Part shown: one piece after another, positions 8,249 to 15,426 of the stretch
Layout of the letters: every line of letters starts with the position of its first letter
How positions within the stretch are numbered: the first letter of the stretch is position 1
Assembly: GCA_963794165.1 (NCBI GenBank)
Contig: CAWCCT010000011.1
Location: 558,001-622,000 of the forward strand
Direction of reading: 5' to 3'
Length of the DNA stretch: 64,000 nt
Origin: PALSA-350 sp963794165
GTDB lineage: Bacteria; Acidobacteriota; Terriglobia; Terriglobales; Acidobacteriaceae
Notes under the pieces: model-generated
Seen by the model: the letters and a program-made list of their open reading frames with translations, nothing else
Database searches by the model: none
What the model was told of the DNA's origin: nothing
Program-made: the position numbers and the translations under genes

Positions 8249-9622
8249 GTGTTGGCGCCGGACTCCTCGACAAATGAGATCGAATATGGGCTGCGCCATA
8301 ACATTTTGACCCCGTGGGAAACCCTGGCGCAGTCGGTTGCGGCCATTGCGCCCGTTACCTCGCCGGTGCTGACGATTCCGCTGGTGTTTGCCCTGGCCGG
8401 CAATGGAACCTGGATCTCCTACGCGCTGGCCACGGTGCAGATCACCCTGATCGCGCTGCTCATCGGCGCGCTGGGGCGCCGTTCGGCCTCGCCCGGTTCG
8501 CTTTATAGCTACGCCACAGATTCGCTGCCGCCCGCAGTTGCCAGCATCGCAGCATGGGCCCTGCTTCTAGGCTACGTCGCCACGGGTTCTTCGGTCGCCG
8601 GAGGCTTCGTCCAGTATTGCAATGTCCTGCTGAAATCCTTCACCGGCCACGTGGCCTCACCTGCCCTGCTCGTGCTGCTGTCGGTCATCGTCAGCGCGAC
8701 CATGGCATACCGCGATGTAAAGCTCTCGGCGCGATCCATGCTGTGGCTACAGGGCGCATCCGTGGCTTGCATCGTGGTGGTTTTGCTTCTGGTTTTGTGG
8801 AAGTTCGGTCTACACCTCGATTGGCCACAGTTGCGTCTGGAGGGAAGTTCGATCTCAGGTATTCGGCTGGGGCTGGTGTTGGCAATATTCAGCTTCGTCG
8901 GCTTCGAGAGTGCGACCGCGCTTGGCCATGAGGCCAAAGAACCGCTGCGCACCATACCGCGGGCGGTTTTGCAATGTGCCCTGGGCGCGGGCGTTTTTTT
9001 CATCCTCTCCGCGTATGCCCAGGTGCTGGGCTTCCGCCATGCAGGCCTCGCGCTCGACAAGACCGATGCCCCCATGCACGTGCTTGCCCATCAGGTGGGG
9101 CTGCCGTTGCTTGGACTCATTATCGATGCCGGCGCCGTGGTCAGCATGTTTGCCTGCATGCTGGCGTGCGTTACCGCCGCCGCACGCATCCTGCTCCTCA
9201 TGGCCCATAACGGACTGGTTCCCATACACCTGTGCCGGACCCACCACCGCAACGAAACCCCACATCTGGCCGTGTTGCTAACGGCTGCCTTGGTGGGCAT
9301 CCCAGCCCTGATTCTTCTTATCCTCGGCTACTCGGGCACAGACATCTACGGCTGGTTAGGGTCGTTTGCGGTCTACGGCTTTATCACCATCTACGGACTC
9401 ACCTGTGTTGCCCTGCCGCTGAAGTTGAAAAGACAGGGTGCTCTCTCCATAAGCCTCTTGGTGATCGCGATTTTAGGGGGCGCTTCGATGGTGATGGCCC
9501 TGGCAGGCACTCTTTATCCGCTTCCTGCTCCACCCTATTCCTGGCTACCGTATCTCTACTTCGTTTACCTGCTCATCACCATGGCCTTCTTTGTTCGCAC
9601 CCGGCGCAGGCGAATAGCGTGA
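8249..9622 (+). CDS. APC-family amino acid permease
   Basis: The 457-residue protein is almost entirely hydrophobic segments, about 12 membrane helices, with the APC superfamily layout (SVAAIAPVTSPVLTIP near the N-terminus, GFESATALGHEAKEP after the middle helices). Such carriers import amino acids or polyamines by proton or solute coupling. The start used is GTG at 8249; there is no strong ribosome site, so the exact start is uncertain. A substrate cannot be assigned. Confidence 0.87.
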   Translation: MLAPDSSTNEIEYGLRHNILTPWETLAQSVAAIAPVTSPVLTIPLVFALAGNGTWISYALATVQITLIALLIGALGRRSASPGSLYSYATDSLPPAVASIAAWALLLGYVATGSSVAGGFVQYCNVLLKSFTGHVASPALLVLLSVIVSATMAYRDVKLSARSMLWLQGASVACIVVVLLLVLWKFGLHLDWPQLRLEGSSISGIRLGLVLAIFSFVGFESATALGHEAKEPLRTIPRAVLQCALGAGVFFILSAYAQVLGFRHAGLALDKTDAPMHVLAHQVGLPLLGLIIDAGAVVSMFACMLACVTAAARILLLMAHNGLVPIHLCRTHHRNETPHLAVLLTAALVGIPALILLILGYSGTDIYGWLGSFAVYGFITIYGLTCVALPLKLKRQGALSISLLVIAILGGASMVMALAGTLYPLPAPPYSWLPYLYFVYLLITMAFFVRTRRRRIA

Positions 9623-9707
9623 GCAAGACGATTTGTCTTGACCTTGTAGGTTCGATCTAACCCAAAAGCGGCATCCCCGTCATCACGGTTATTGCTATCA
9701 TTCGAGC

Positions 9708-9818
9708 ATGAAGAAGGCCCTGCTGTTTACCACAATTTTGCTCTTTACGGCGTCTGCCTTTGCGCAAACGCACCATCACCATCGTCACCACTATCACCAC
9801 CACCACCACTCTCGGTAG
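9708..9818 (+). CDS. Tiny histidine-rich secreted peptide (36 aa)
   Basis: An ATG at 9708 opens a 36-residue frame ending at TAG 9816-9818. The first 20 residues form a textbook signal peptide (MKKALLFTTILLFTASAFAQ). The whole mature part is THHHHRHHYHHHHHSR, with 11 histidines in 16 residues. Such a stretch would bind Ni, Zn, Cu or Co ions in the periplasm or outside the cell. Expression is not shown, and the ribosome site is weak. It stands alone between the permease and the convergent hydrolase. Confidence 0.55.
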   Translation: MKKALLFTTILLFTASAFAQTHHHHRHHYHHHHHSR

Positions 9819-9830
9819 CAGCCACGGAGG

Positions 9831-10739
9831 TCAGCGCGGTGCTGCGGGTGAGGTCAGGGTAGCAAGCCACCTGAGAACTGCACCCGAGAGAGCGCCGCGC
9901 TGATCCGAATAAGCGTGGTCGGTACTCAGATGGAGTGTGGCCACCCGGCTGTTCCCAGCCCGGCGCAATGCAGTCGCGAAGGCTTGGTTTCCCCGCGCAT
10001 ACGGGTCATCTGAAGTGACGATAAGCATCGGCCGGCTCTTGAGCTCACCCACCTTAGCCATGAAGCTCCATTGTGATGCATTGCCAAGCATTTCATGTGC
10101 CAGCCCTTCGGCCGTGCAGCCACTGAGAGGCTCCATTCCCTGGCGTTCGTAAGAGGTGCTCAGGGAGTGAATGGCCTCCAGTTGGCGGTCCTTAGCCAGC
10201 GATTGCGAAATACGTCCACCGGCATCTGCAGCAGAGATAAGACCCACCCCGATGATCCCACTGTCGGCCGCCGCGTCCTGGACTGCCATGAAGCCGCCAA
10301 GGCTGTGTCCGATAAGCACGATGCGCGATGGGTCCAGGCGCAGGATTCTTGCCATGGTGGGTGAGCGCAGATAATCGACAGCCGCAGCCGTGTCCTCAAT
10401 GCCGTGAGTAAAAGAGAAGTCTCCAGCGGAGCCCCAGGAGCCGCGGTAGTCGAAGTAGAGAACATCCCAGCCGGCCCGGCGAATATCCTGCGCCAGATCA
10501 AGATTGCGCTCGTTACCAGGAAACCCGTGCAGCAGCACCACGGCAGGATGGGGGCCCGCGCCCGCGGCGACATACACGAACGCGTTCAGTTCTGCCCCAT
10601 GACTAGGGATTTGAAAACTTTGCATGGAGGCAGGATTGAACCGCTCCTCGGCGCGGATACTGGGGCCACGAAGAGAGGACAACAGGCACAGAATAAAGAG
10701 AGCGCCGACTTCCGGAAGCTTTGGGCGACCAACAAGCAT
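9831..10739 (-). CDS. Secreted or membrane-anchored alpha/beta hydrolase
   Basis: This is an alpha/beta hydrolase with the oxyanion segment LLHGFPGNERN, nucleophile elbow GHSLGG, a probable acid in TSDDPYARG and catalytic His in STDHAYSD. The preferred start is the ATG at 10739, which gives a signal-like N-terminus (LFILCLLSSLRGPSIRA); an upstream in-frame ATG at 10796 would add 19 residues. Relatives are S33 aminopeptidases, dienelactone hydrolases and esterases; the substrate is unknown. Confidence 0.82.
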   Translation of the reverse strand: MLVGRPKLPEVGALFILCLLSSLRGPSIRAEERFNPASMQSFQIPSHGAELNAFVYVAAGAGPHPAVVLLHGFPGNERNLDLAQDIRRAGWDVLYFDYRGSWGSAGDFSFTHGIEDTAAAVDYLRSPTMARILRLDPSRIVLIGHSLGGFMAVQDAAADSGIIGVGLISAADAGGRISQSLAKDRQLEAIHSLSTSYERQGMEPLSGCTAEGLAHEMLGNASQWSFMAKVGELKSRPMLIVTSDDPYARGNQAFATALRRAGNSRVATLHLSTDHAYSDQRGALSGAVLRWLATLTSPAAPR

Positions 10740-10883
10740 ACGGTTACGCAGTGCTACCTCCAACTCCTGCACATTTTGTAACCATGGTGTTTGCATGGTA
10801 CTGGAAGTGGGCCGGAAACCGGCATATAGATGAAGGTTTCGGGGTTACGACCGAGGAGACGGAGGTAACTCGGGGCAGATCGT

Positions 10884-10950
10884 TTACAGGTTCTTTTCCC
10901 AGAAGGCGAGCATGGCGTTGTATCTCTGAGTCAATGCGGTGCGATTCGCC
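10884..10950 (-). pseudogene. 3'-end remnant of a second DPP-IV (S9) peptidase gene
   Basis: Read on the minus strand, this stretch encodes ALTQRYNAMLAFWEKNL followed by TAA. It matches the C-terminus of the intact peptidase encoded at 39678-41879 (ALIQRYNAMLAFWEKNL, stop). Upstream the match fades (RHFGES against RKHGFVDEP, in a different frame). Only the end of the gene is left, so this is a decayed copy rather than a gene. Confidence 0.75.
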
Positions 10951-11001
10951 AAAATGCCGAGGCACGATGAATGTCGTCAAGCTTAAGCGCCGTCGGGCCG
11001 C

Positions 11002-11040
11002 TTAGAGGACTTGCCGCGCAAGACTTCGGACATAATCCGC
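11002..11040 (-). pseudogene. Possible 3'-end remnant of an NHLM ABC transporter gene
   Basis: Plus-strand bases 11001-11019 (cttagaggacttgccgcgc) are identical to 22422-22440, which encode the last residues and stop of the exporter ABC gene. The minus-strand frame here reads RSLARQVL then TAA, against SRMMARQVL at the intact gene. Only about 20 bp match, so this is suggestive rather than proven. It is adjacent to the peptidase remnant, on the outer flank of the RiPP locus. The rest of 10951-11430 holds nothing I can identify. Confidence 0.4.
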
Positions 11041-11446
11041 ACCTCGACGTTACGGGCAAAAACATGAGATGGACTCCAAGACCGAGCGCCCAAGGCAGCC
11101 TGATAATGGGAAAAACTGGCTGAATAGCAGCTCCGCCGCTTTACAACGCTCACCATGACCACGGACCATAAAATCCCTCCCGATTAGACAAACCTCGTTT
11201 AGTCTCGGCACACGGAATTTTGACTTTCCTATAAGTTGAAACCACTTTGAGTTCGAAGGCTGCCGGCGCGTTCGGAATCCGCTGCATTGTCCCCTGAAAA
11301 ACGATTTTTGTTTTTCCTATAGATAGATTTAACCGGACGTGTCCTGCCTCGGAAATGGAGAAAGCGGTCCACCGTTAAGATAGCGGACCGAACCTATGAG
11401 GAAGGAACGGAACTCAAACGTTGCGGAACCCGCCTTAAAAAGACTC

Positions 11447-11475
11447 TTGCGTCTCCCGAAACTGCACTGTACAAT
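11447..11475 (+). promoter_or_regulatory. Sigma70-like promoter of RiPP precursor 1
   Basis: TTGCGT (11447-11452), a 17-bp spacer and TACAAT (11470-11475) form a good -35/-10 pair 57 bp before the precursor start. The same boxes with the same 17-bp spacing are kept in front of precursor 2 on the other strand, while spacer bases have drifted, which supports function. Confidence 0.72.
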
Positions 11476-11531
11476 CCGGTGCTCATGATCGTGGCTGTCA
11501 AATCCGGTCGTGGATGAAGGAGAAGAAGACG

Positions 11532-11780
11532 ATGGATGGTTTGCTGATTACCCACGGCGGCAAGCGGTATTTTGTCCGTCCCGAACTGCTTGAATTGTGC
11601 CAGGTTTCCGAAGCCGAAGTGCGGGAAGCGGAAAAGCACAAGGCTCTTCCCACCGATCCAGTTGTGGCATTGCCGACTCACGGGAAGGAACTGTCACTGG
11701 ACCAGTTGTCCGGCGTTGTCGGTGGTGTCAAATCGGTCGAACCGACCAGATCAACCATAATGTGCCCCAGCCTCTTCTAG
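11532..11780 (+). CDS. RiPP precursor peptide 1 (Gly-Gly leader; core with CPSLF end)
   Basis: The 82-residue peptide has a 65-residue leader ending ELSLDQLSGVVGG, the double-glycine form cut by C39 peptidase exporters. The 17-residue core is VKSVEPTRSTIMCPSLF. It contains Ser, Thr and one Cys, all possible substrates for YcaO and LanB enzymes. ATG 11532 is chosen because AAGGAG at 11517-11522 sits 9 bp upstream; an in-frame ATG at 11514 would overlap that site. The gene is first in the plus-strand maturation operon. Its leader differs from that of precursor 2 at 9 of 65 residues by my count. The leader is neither an obvious nitrile-hydratase nor a Nif11 leader, so it may define a new precursor family. 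Confidence 0.85.
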   Translation: MDGLLITHGGKRYFVRPELLELCQVSEAEVREAEKHKALPTDPVVALPTHGKELSLDQLSGVVGGVKSVEPTRSTIMCPSLF

Positions 11781-11791
11781 GTTGACTGCTA

Positions 11792-13099
11792 GTGCGGACG
11801 GGCGTGCTTCGGTCGCAGCCGAGGTGCCCTTCCGCCTTTCGAAAGATCGTGCTGAACCTCGATTCGCTCCTAAAGTCAGAATCGGCGAAAACGCATTTTG
11901 AGGGGACACATAGGACTGTTTCGCCCGAAACAACCTGGGCGCGAATGAGTCCTTTCCTCCCATCCCTGGGCATCACGCGTCTGGCGAATGTCACCGGGTT
12001 GGATCGCGTCGGTATTCCTGTGTACATGAGTTGTCGTCCAAACTCCCGTTCTCTAGCTGTTTCGCAAGGCAAAGGGCTTAGTAACATTTCCGCCAAGGTT
12101 TCGGCTCTCATGGAGTCCACGGAACAGTGGCATGGGGAATTCAACTCATGCCTCACGCGGGTTGAATCCTACGCGCACCTTAAAAGCGGTGCGCTGGTTT
12201 GCGATCCGGACCTGCTGCCCCTGGTCGAGAGGAGCGCTTTTACAAGCAGCCGCCCGATTCCATGGGCCATGGGTACCGACCTCCTCAGCGGCAGGCCGAT
12301 ATGGGTGCCGTATGAGATGGTCCATGTAAACACAACCGTGCCTTTCGTGCCGGGAAGCGGCTGTTTTGTCAGCGGCTCAAATGGTTTGGCTTCGGGAAAC
12401 AACCTCCTGGAGGCCATTCTTCACGGCTTGTATGAGCTGATTGAACGGGATGCTCTGGCGCTCTGGGAAATTGCCACGCCCGACCGTTGGTCATACCGGC
12501 GGGTGGATAGCGCGAGCATCGACGATCCCGCATGCCGCTGGCTTCTGGCGCAATTCGAGAAAGCCAACATCGCGGTGATGATATGGGAAATCGGCAGCGA
12601 TGTGGGGTTGCCCGTTTTTATGTGCATTATTTCCGACCGGGAGAGCGACTCGTTGTTAAGGCCGCTGCCGGCTGCTTCCGGGTCAGGGTGTCATTCTGAC
12701 CGCGCCGTCGCGTTGTCGAGGGCGCTCAGCGAGGCCGCTCAGTGCCGTTTAACGTCTATCGCGGGTTCCAGGGACGATATGTATCGCTCCCAGTACGGTA
12801 CGACGCAGTCCGAGGATGCCATTCAGTTTTACCGCAAACTGGCTAACGATGCTCAAGCAACCGTGGACTTCATCTCGGCTCCCACGTTCAAATCTCCGAC
12901 TCTGGCGGAAGACCTGGTCCACTTGCTAGATTGCCTGAGGCGGATTTTGATCGAACACGTAGTGGTGATCGACCTGTCCTATCCCGGCCTTCCGGTATCG
13001 GTAGCGCGCGTGATTGTGCCGGGTCTCGAAGGTCCCACGCATGCAAAGAGCTACCGTCCCGGCCCCCGAGTGCGATCGAGGGCGTTATGGAAGCAGTAA
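11792..13099 (+). CDS. YcaO-domain protein 1 (peptide backbone ATP-dependent modifier)
   Basis: The 435-residue frame contains the YcaO ATP/Mg-binding signatures: VSALMESTEQWHGE, ELIERDALALWE and SRALSEAAQCRLT. YcaO enzymes activate a peptide amide oxygen with ATP to form azolines, thioamides or amidines. The C-terminus (RPGPRVRSRALWKQ) lacks the PxPxP tail of azoline-forming YcaOs. Partnering with TfuA, which overlaps it by 13 bp, points to thioamide formation. The start is uncertain: GTG 11792 lies inside a block also conserved outside coding context near precursor 2, and GTG 11849 is another candidate, since similarity to the second YcaO starts near residue 35. Confidence 0.9.
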   Translation: MRTGVLRSQPRCPSAFRKIVLNLDSLLKSESAKTHFEGTHRTVSPETTWARMSPFLPSLGITRLANVTGLDRVGIPVYMSCRPNSRSLAVSQGKGLSNISAKVSALMESTEQWHGEFNSCLTRVESYAHLKSGALVCDPDLLPLVERSAFTSSRPIPWAMGTDLLSGRPIWVPYEMVHVNTTVPFVPGSGCFVSGSNGLASGNNLLEAILHGLYELIERDALALWEIATPDRWSYRRVDSASIDDPACRWLLAQFEKANIAVMIWEIGSDVGLPVFMCIISDRESDSLLRPLPAASGSGCHSDRAVALSRALSEAAQCRLTSIAGSRDDMYRSQYGTTQSEDAIQFYRKLANDAQATVDFISAPTFKSPTLAEDLVHLLDCLRRILIEHVVVIDLSYPGLPVSVARVIVPGLEGPTHAKSYRPGPRVRSRALWKQ

Positions 13100-14181
13100 T
13101 CTTCTTGGGTCCCACGCTTGCCCTGGAAAGAGCGAAGGAGCATCTCCATGCGCTGTATTGCCCGCCGGTCGCGCAAGGGGACGTTCTGCGCGCCCTGGCC
13201 CACCAGCCGCGCCTCATCGGCATCATAGACGGCTACTTCGACACCGTACCGGCCGTGTGGCACAAAGAGATTCTTTACGCCATGGAGCGCGGGGTTCACG
13301 TTTTTGGGGCTTCCAGCATAGGTGCGCTGCGCGCCGTCGAGTTGGAGCCGTTCGGCATGACGGGGATCGGACAGGTTTTTGAATGGTTCAGATCCGGGGA
13401 GTTAGAAGACGACGACGAAGTCGCCGTCGCGCACGGGCCTGCGGAGTCGGGCTATAAGGCCGTCTCCGAAGCGATGGTGAATATCCGGCATGCCGTTCGG
13501 AAAGCGCAGGAAGATGGCTTGATGACCGATGAGCTGGCTTCTAGGTTCCTGTCTGCCGCCAAGAACCTGCCTTATTCCCAGCGGGACATCCGCCGCACAA
13601 TGCAGATTCTGGCCGACGAAATGAAGCCGGCAAAACGCCGGGAGTTGACTGACTATTTTGAAGGTCTCCATCCGTCGTTAAAGGAGGCCGATGCGGTGCT
13701 CCTGCTGCAGCGCGCGGCGTCTTTCCTCAGCTCGAATCCCGCCCCGATGCGGTTGCCGTGTCCGGTTGAGAACACCGTGTTTCTGGACAAGACGCTCGAT
13801 GACGCGGGGCTCATTGGAGTAGCTCACGGTGCCGCCCGGACCGTTGCCTCGGCATTGACGACCGAGCAGTCCGAGACGGCCAGGGTTCGGCGTGAAATTC
13901 TGCTCAGGGCTTTGGCGCGGCGTGAGGCGGCACGGCTGGGCTTGGGCTGCACCGATCCCGAACTGGAGGAGGCGACTCGCGCTTTTGCCTATTCCCTCGA
14001 CTTTCCTTCGGTGGAAACCATGAAAGATCAGCTGGATGCCGAAGGGATCGCGGGTCCCGTTTTTTCGACGATGATGCGGGACGCCGTCCTGCTCGAAAAA
14101 CTAGACCGCGCTTATGATCGCGATCTCCGCGCGGGAGCCACCGACGACAGGAAGATACGCACGTTTCGGTGGCGCCGATGA
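13087..14181 (+). CDS. TfuA-like protein 1
   Basis: The 364-residue protein starts at ATG 13087, which overlaps the YcaO stop, with GAGGGC just upstream. It begins EAVIFLGPTL and carries the TfuA core GASSIGALRAVEL, GPAESGYKAVSEAMVNIRHA and IIDGYFDTVPAVWHKEI. TfuA proteins help YcaO enzymes make thioamides, probably by delivering sulfur. The C-terminal third (LARREAARLGLGCTDPELEE ... MMRDAVLLEKLD) is an alpha-helical domain that is repeated at the N-terminus of the next protein. A longer in-frame extension to 12931 is rejected because it lies inside the YcaO gene. Confidence 0.88.
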   Translation: MEAVIFLGPTLALERAKEHLHALYCPPVAQGDVLRALAHQPRLIGIIDGYFDTVPAVWHKEILYAMERGVHVFGASSIGALRAVELEPFGMTGIGQVFEWFRSGELEDDDEVAVAHGPAESGYKAVSEAMVNIRHAVRKAQEDGLMTDELASRFLSAAKNLPYSQRDIRRTMQILADEMKPAKRRELTDYFEGLHPSLKEADAVLLLQRAASFLSSNPAPMRLPCPVENTVFLDKTLDDAGLIGVAHGAARTVASALTTEQSETARVRREILLRALARREAARLGLGCTDPELEEATRAFAYSLDFPSVETMKDQLDAEGIAGPVFSTMMRDAVLLEKLDRAYDRDLRAGATDDRKIRTFRWRR

Positions 14182-14226
14182 TGCATCCCTAGTCCATCAG
14201 GAGAGTGGGGCTTCGGGCCGCGACGA

Positions 14227-15426
14227 GTGAATATTCAATCGCATGGAGCAGAGGATCTGATGCAGAGCGTGGCTGTTTTTCGCAAGAAGGCGATGCTTTT
14301 TCTGCTGGCGCAGCGGGAGGCGCAGCGGCTCGGCATGTCGGTGGAAACAGACGAAATCGAGGCTATTGTCCAGGTGACTCGTGCACAGAACCATCTGTGG
14401 ACGGAAGAAAGCCTGAATGAATGGCGCGCCGCCGTAGGCTTCGACCTCCCGTGCTTTCAGGCGTTCATGCGTGAATGCGCCGTTGTCGTAAAGCTGGACG
14501 GCGTCCTGAACGACCAGCTTTCCGCTCTGGCGGAGAAACTGATGCGCATCGACCAAGTGCGGCAATCCTCTATGCAGGATTTTCCCGCGTTGCCGCCTGC
14601 CTCCGCCGACGGGTGGATGCAGGTCAACGTATCGTTGAGCCGCCACTCGGATGGTTCCGCCATTCCCGCCGCCCTGGCGCTTTTCGATTACCTCCGGGAA
14701 AGGCTTCCGGAATGGCGTACCACAGGCGCGGTTGCCCGCTTCTTTTTCCTTCGCAAGGAGCCCGACGTTCGATTGCGTTTTTTGTGCCCCAACGGGGAGT
14801 CTAAGGTAGCACGCGAGCTGGAACTCGCGCTGCGGCAGTTGGAGCACGAGGGATTTGTTGTAAGCTTTTTTCGAAGTCCTTACGAGCCGGAGCAGACGCG
14901 CTTCGGAGGCGCCGAGGCGATGCGGCTGGTCCACGATTATTTCGATGCCGATACCTCGCAGTGGCTGCTTCTCCAGCGGATGCGCGTGGCAAAACGCTGC
15001 AGCTTTCTCGCAACCACTTTGCTGACGGGAGTCTTAAATCATCTGTTCGCGGCGGTCGTCGGCGATCCTGCCGAGGTGTGGGACATCTGGTGCCAGTGCA
15101 CGGGGTTAATCGGAGAAGAAAGCGCGCGCGTGGCTGGCGACTGCCTGAATCCGCTATTCGCTTCTATCGACGAGCTTCGTCCGGTGGCTTCGCCGGACGA
15201 GATTGCGATCCTCGATGCTTATGAAGCAGCGAACCTGGCCATGGCGGCCGGACTGAAACAGGTTTGGTCCAAAGGAAAATTACAGCGCGGCGTGCGCGGG
15301 ATTCTCGCGACTGTAGCGATGTTTGTGCTCAACCGGCACGGAATCGATCAGAGCGCCCAGACGCTGTTGGTTCATAAGATACTCCAGGGCTTCGAGGCGA
15401 AAGGCGTCGCGGCTGGTTCACCATGA
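14227..15426 (+). CDS. TfuA C-terminal-like domain fused to SpaB_C/thiopeptide-type dehydratase domain
   Basis: Residues ~10-100 (LAQREAQRLGMSVETDEIEA ... MRECAVVVKLDGVL) align with the C-terminal helical domain of TfuA 1. From about residue 125 (GWMQVNVSLSRHSDG, PAALALFDYLRERLPEW, FFLRKEPDVRLRFLC) the protein matches the SpaB_C/'thiopeptide-type bacteriocin biosynthesis' domain, the glutamate-elimination half of LanB dehydratases. GTG 14227 is given; ATG 14260, with AGAGG closely upstream, may be the true start. The stop overlaps the LanB start by 4 bp (ATGA). The fusion of a TfuA-associated domain with an elimination domain is unusual. Confidence 0.82.
   Translation: MNIQSHGAEDLMQSVAVFRKKAMLFLLAQREAQRLGMSVETDEIEAIVQVTRAQNHLWTEESLNEWRAAVGFDLPCFQAFMRECAVVVKLDGVLNDQLSALAEKLMRIDQVRQSSMQDFPALPPASADGWMQVNVSLSRHSDGSAIPAALALFDYLRERLPEWRTTGAVARFFFLRKEPDVRLRFLCPNGESKVARELELALRQLEHEGFVVSFFRSPYEPEQTRFGGAEAMRLVHDYFDADTSQWLLLQRMRVAKRCSFLATTLLTGVLNHLFAAVVGDPAEVWDIWCQCTGLIGEESARVAGDCLNPLFASIDELRPVASPDEIAILDAYEAANLAMAAGLKQVWSKGKLQRGVRGILATVAMFVLNRHGIDQSAQTLLVHKILQGFEAKGVAAGSP

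Larger units (their letters stand above)
11431..11832 (+). repeat. Copy 1 of ~390-bp inverted duplication (promoter, precursor and YcaO 5' region)
   Basis: The stretch from cgccttaaaa to gaggtgcccttc matches 21719-22103 in reverse orientation. The similarity runs through the promoter, the untranslated leader, the whole leader-peptide coding part and past the precursor stop into the beginning of the YcaO reading frame. The precursor core regions are the least conserved part. This shows a duplicated precursor cassette with later divergence of the core. Confidence 0.85.

Noticed and set aside
12931..13086. Extended start of TfuA 1 inside the YcaO gene
   Set aside because: The added 52 residues are a shadow of the YcaO coding region; ATG 13087 has a ribosome site and overlaps the YcaO stop as expected for a coupled gene.
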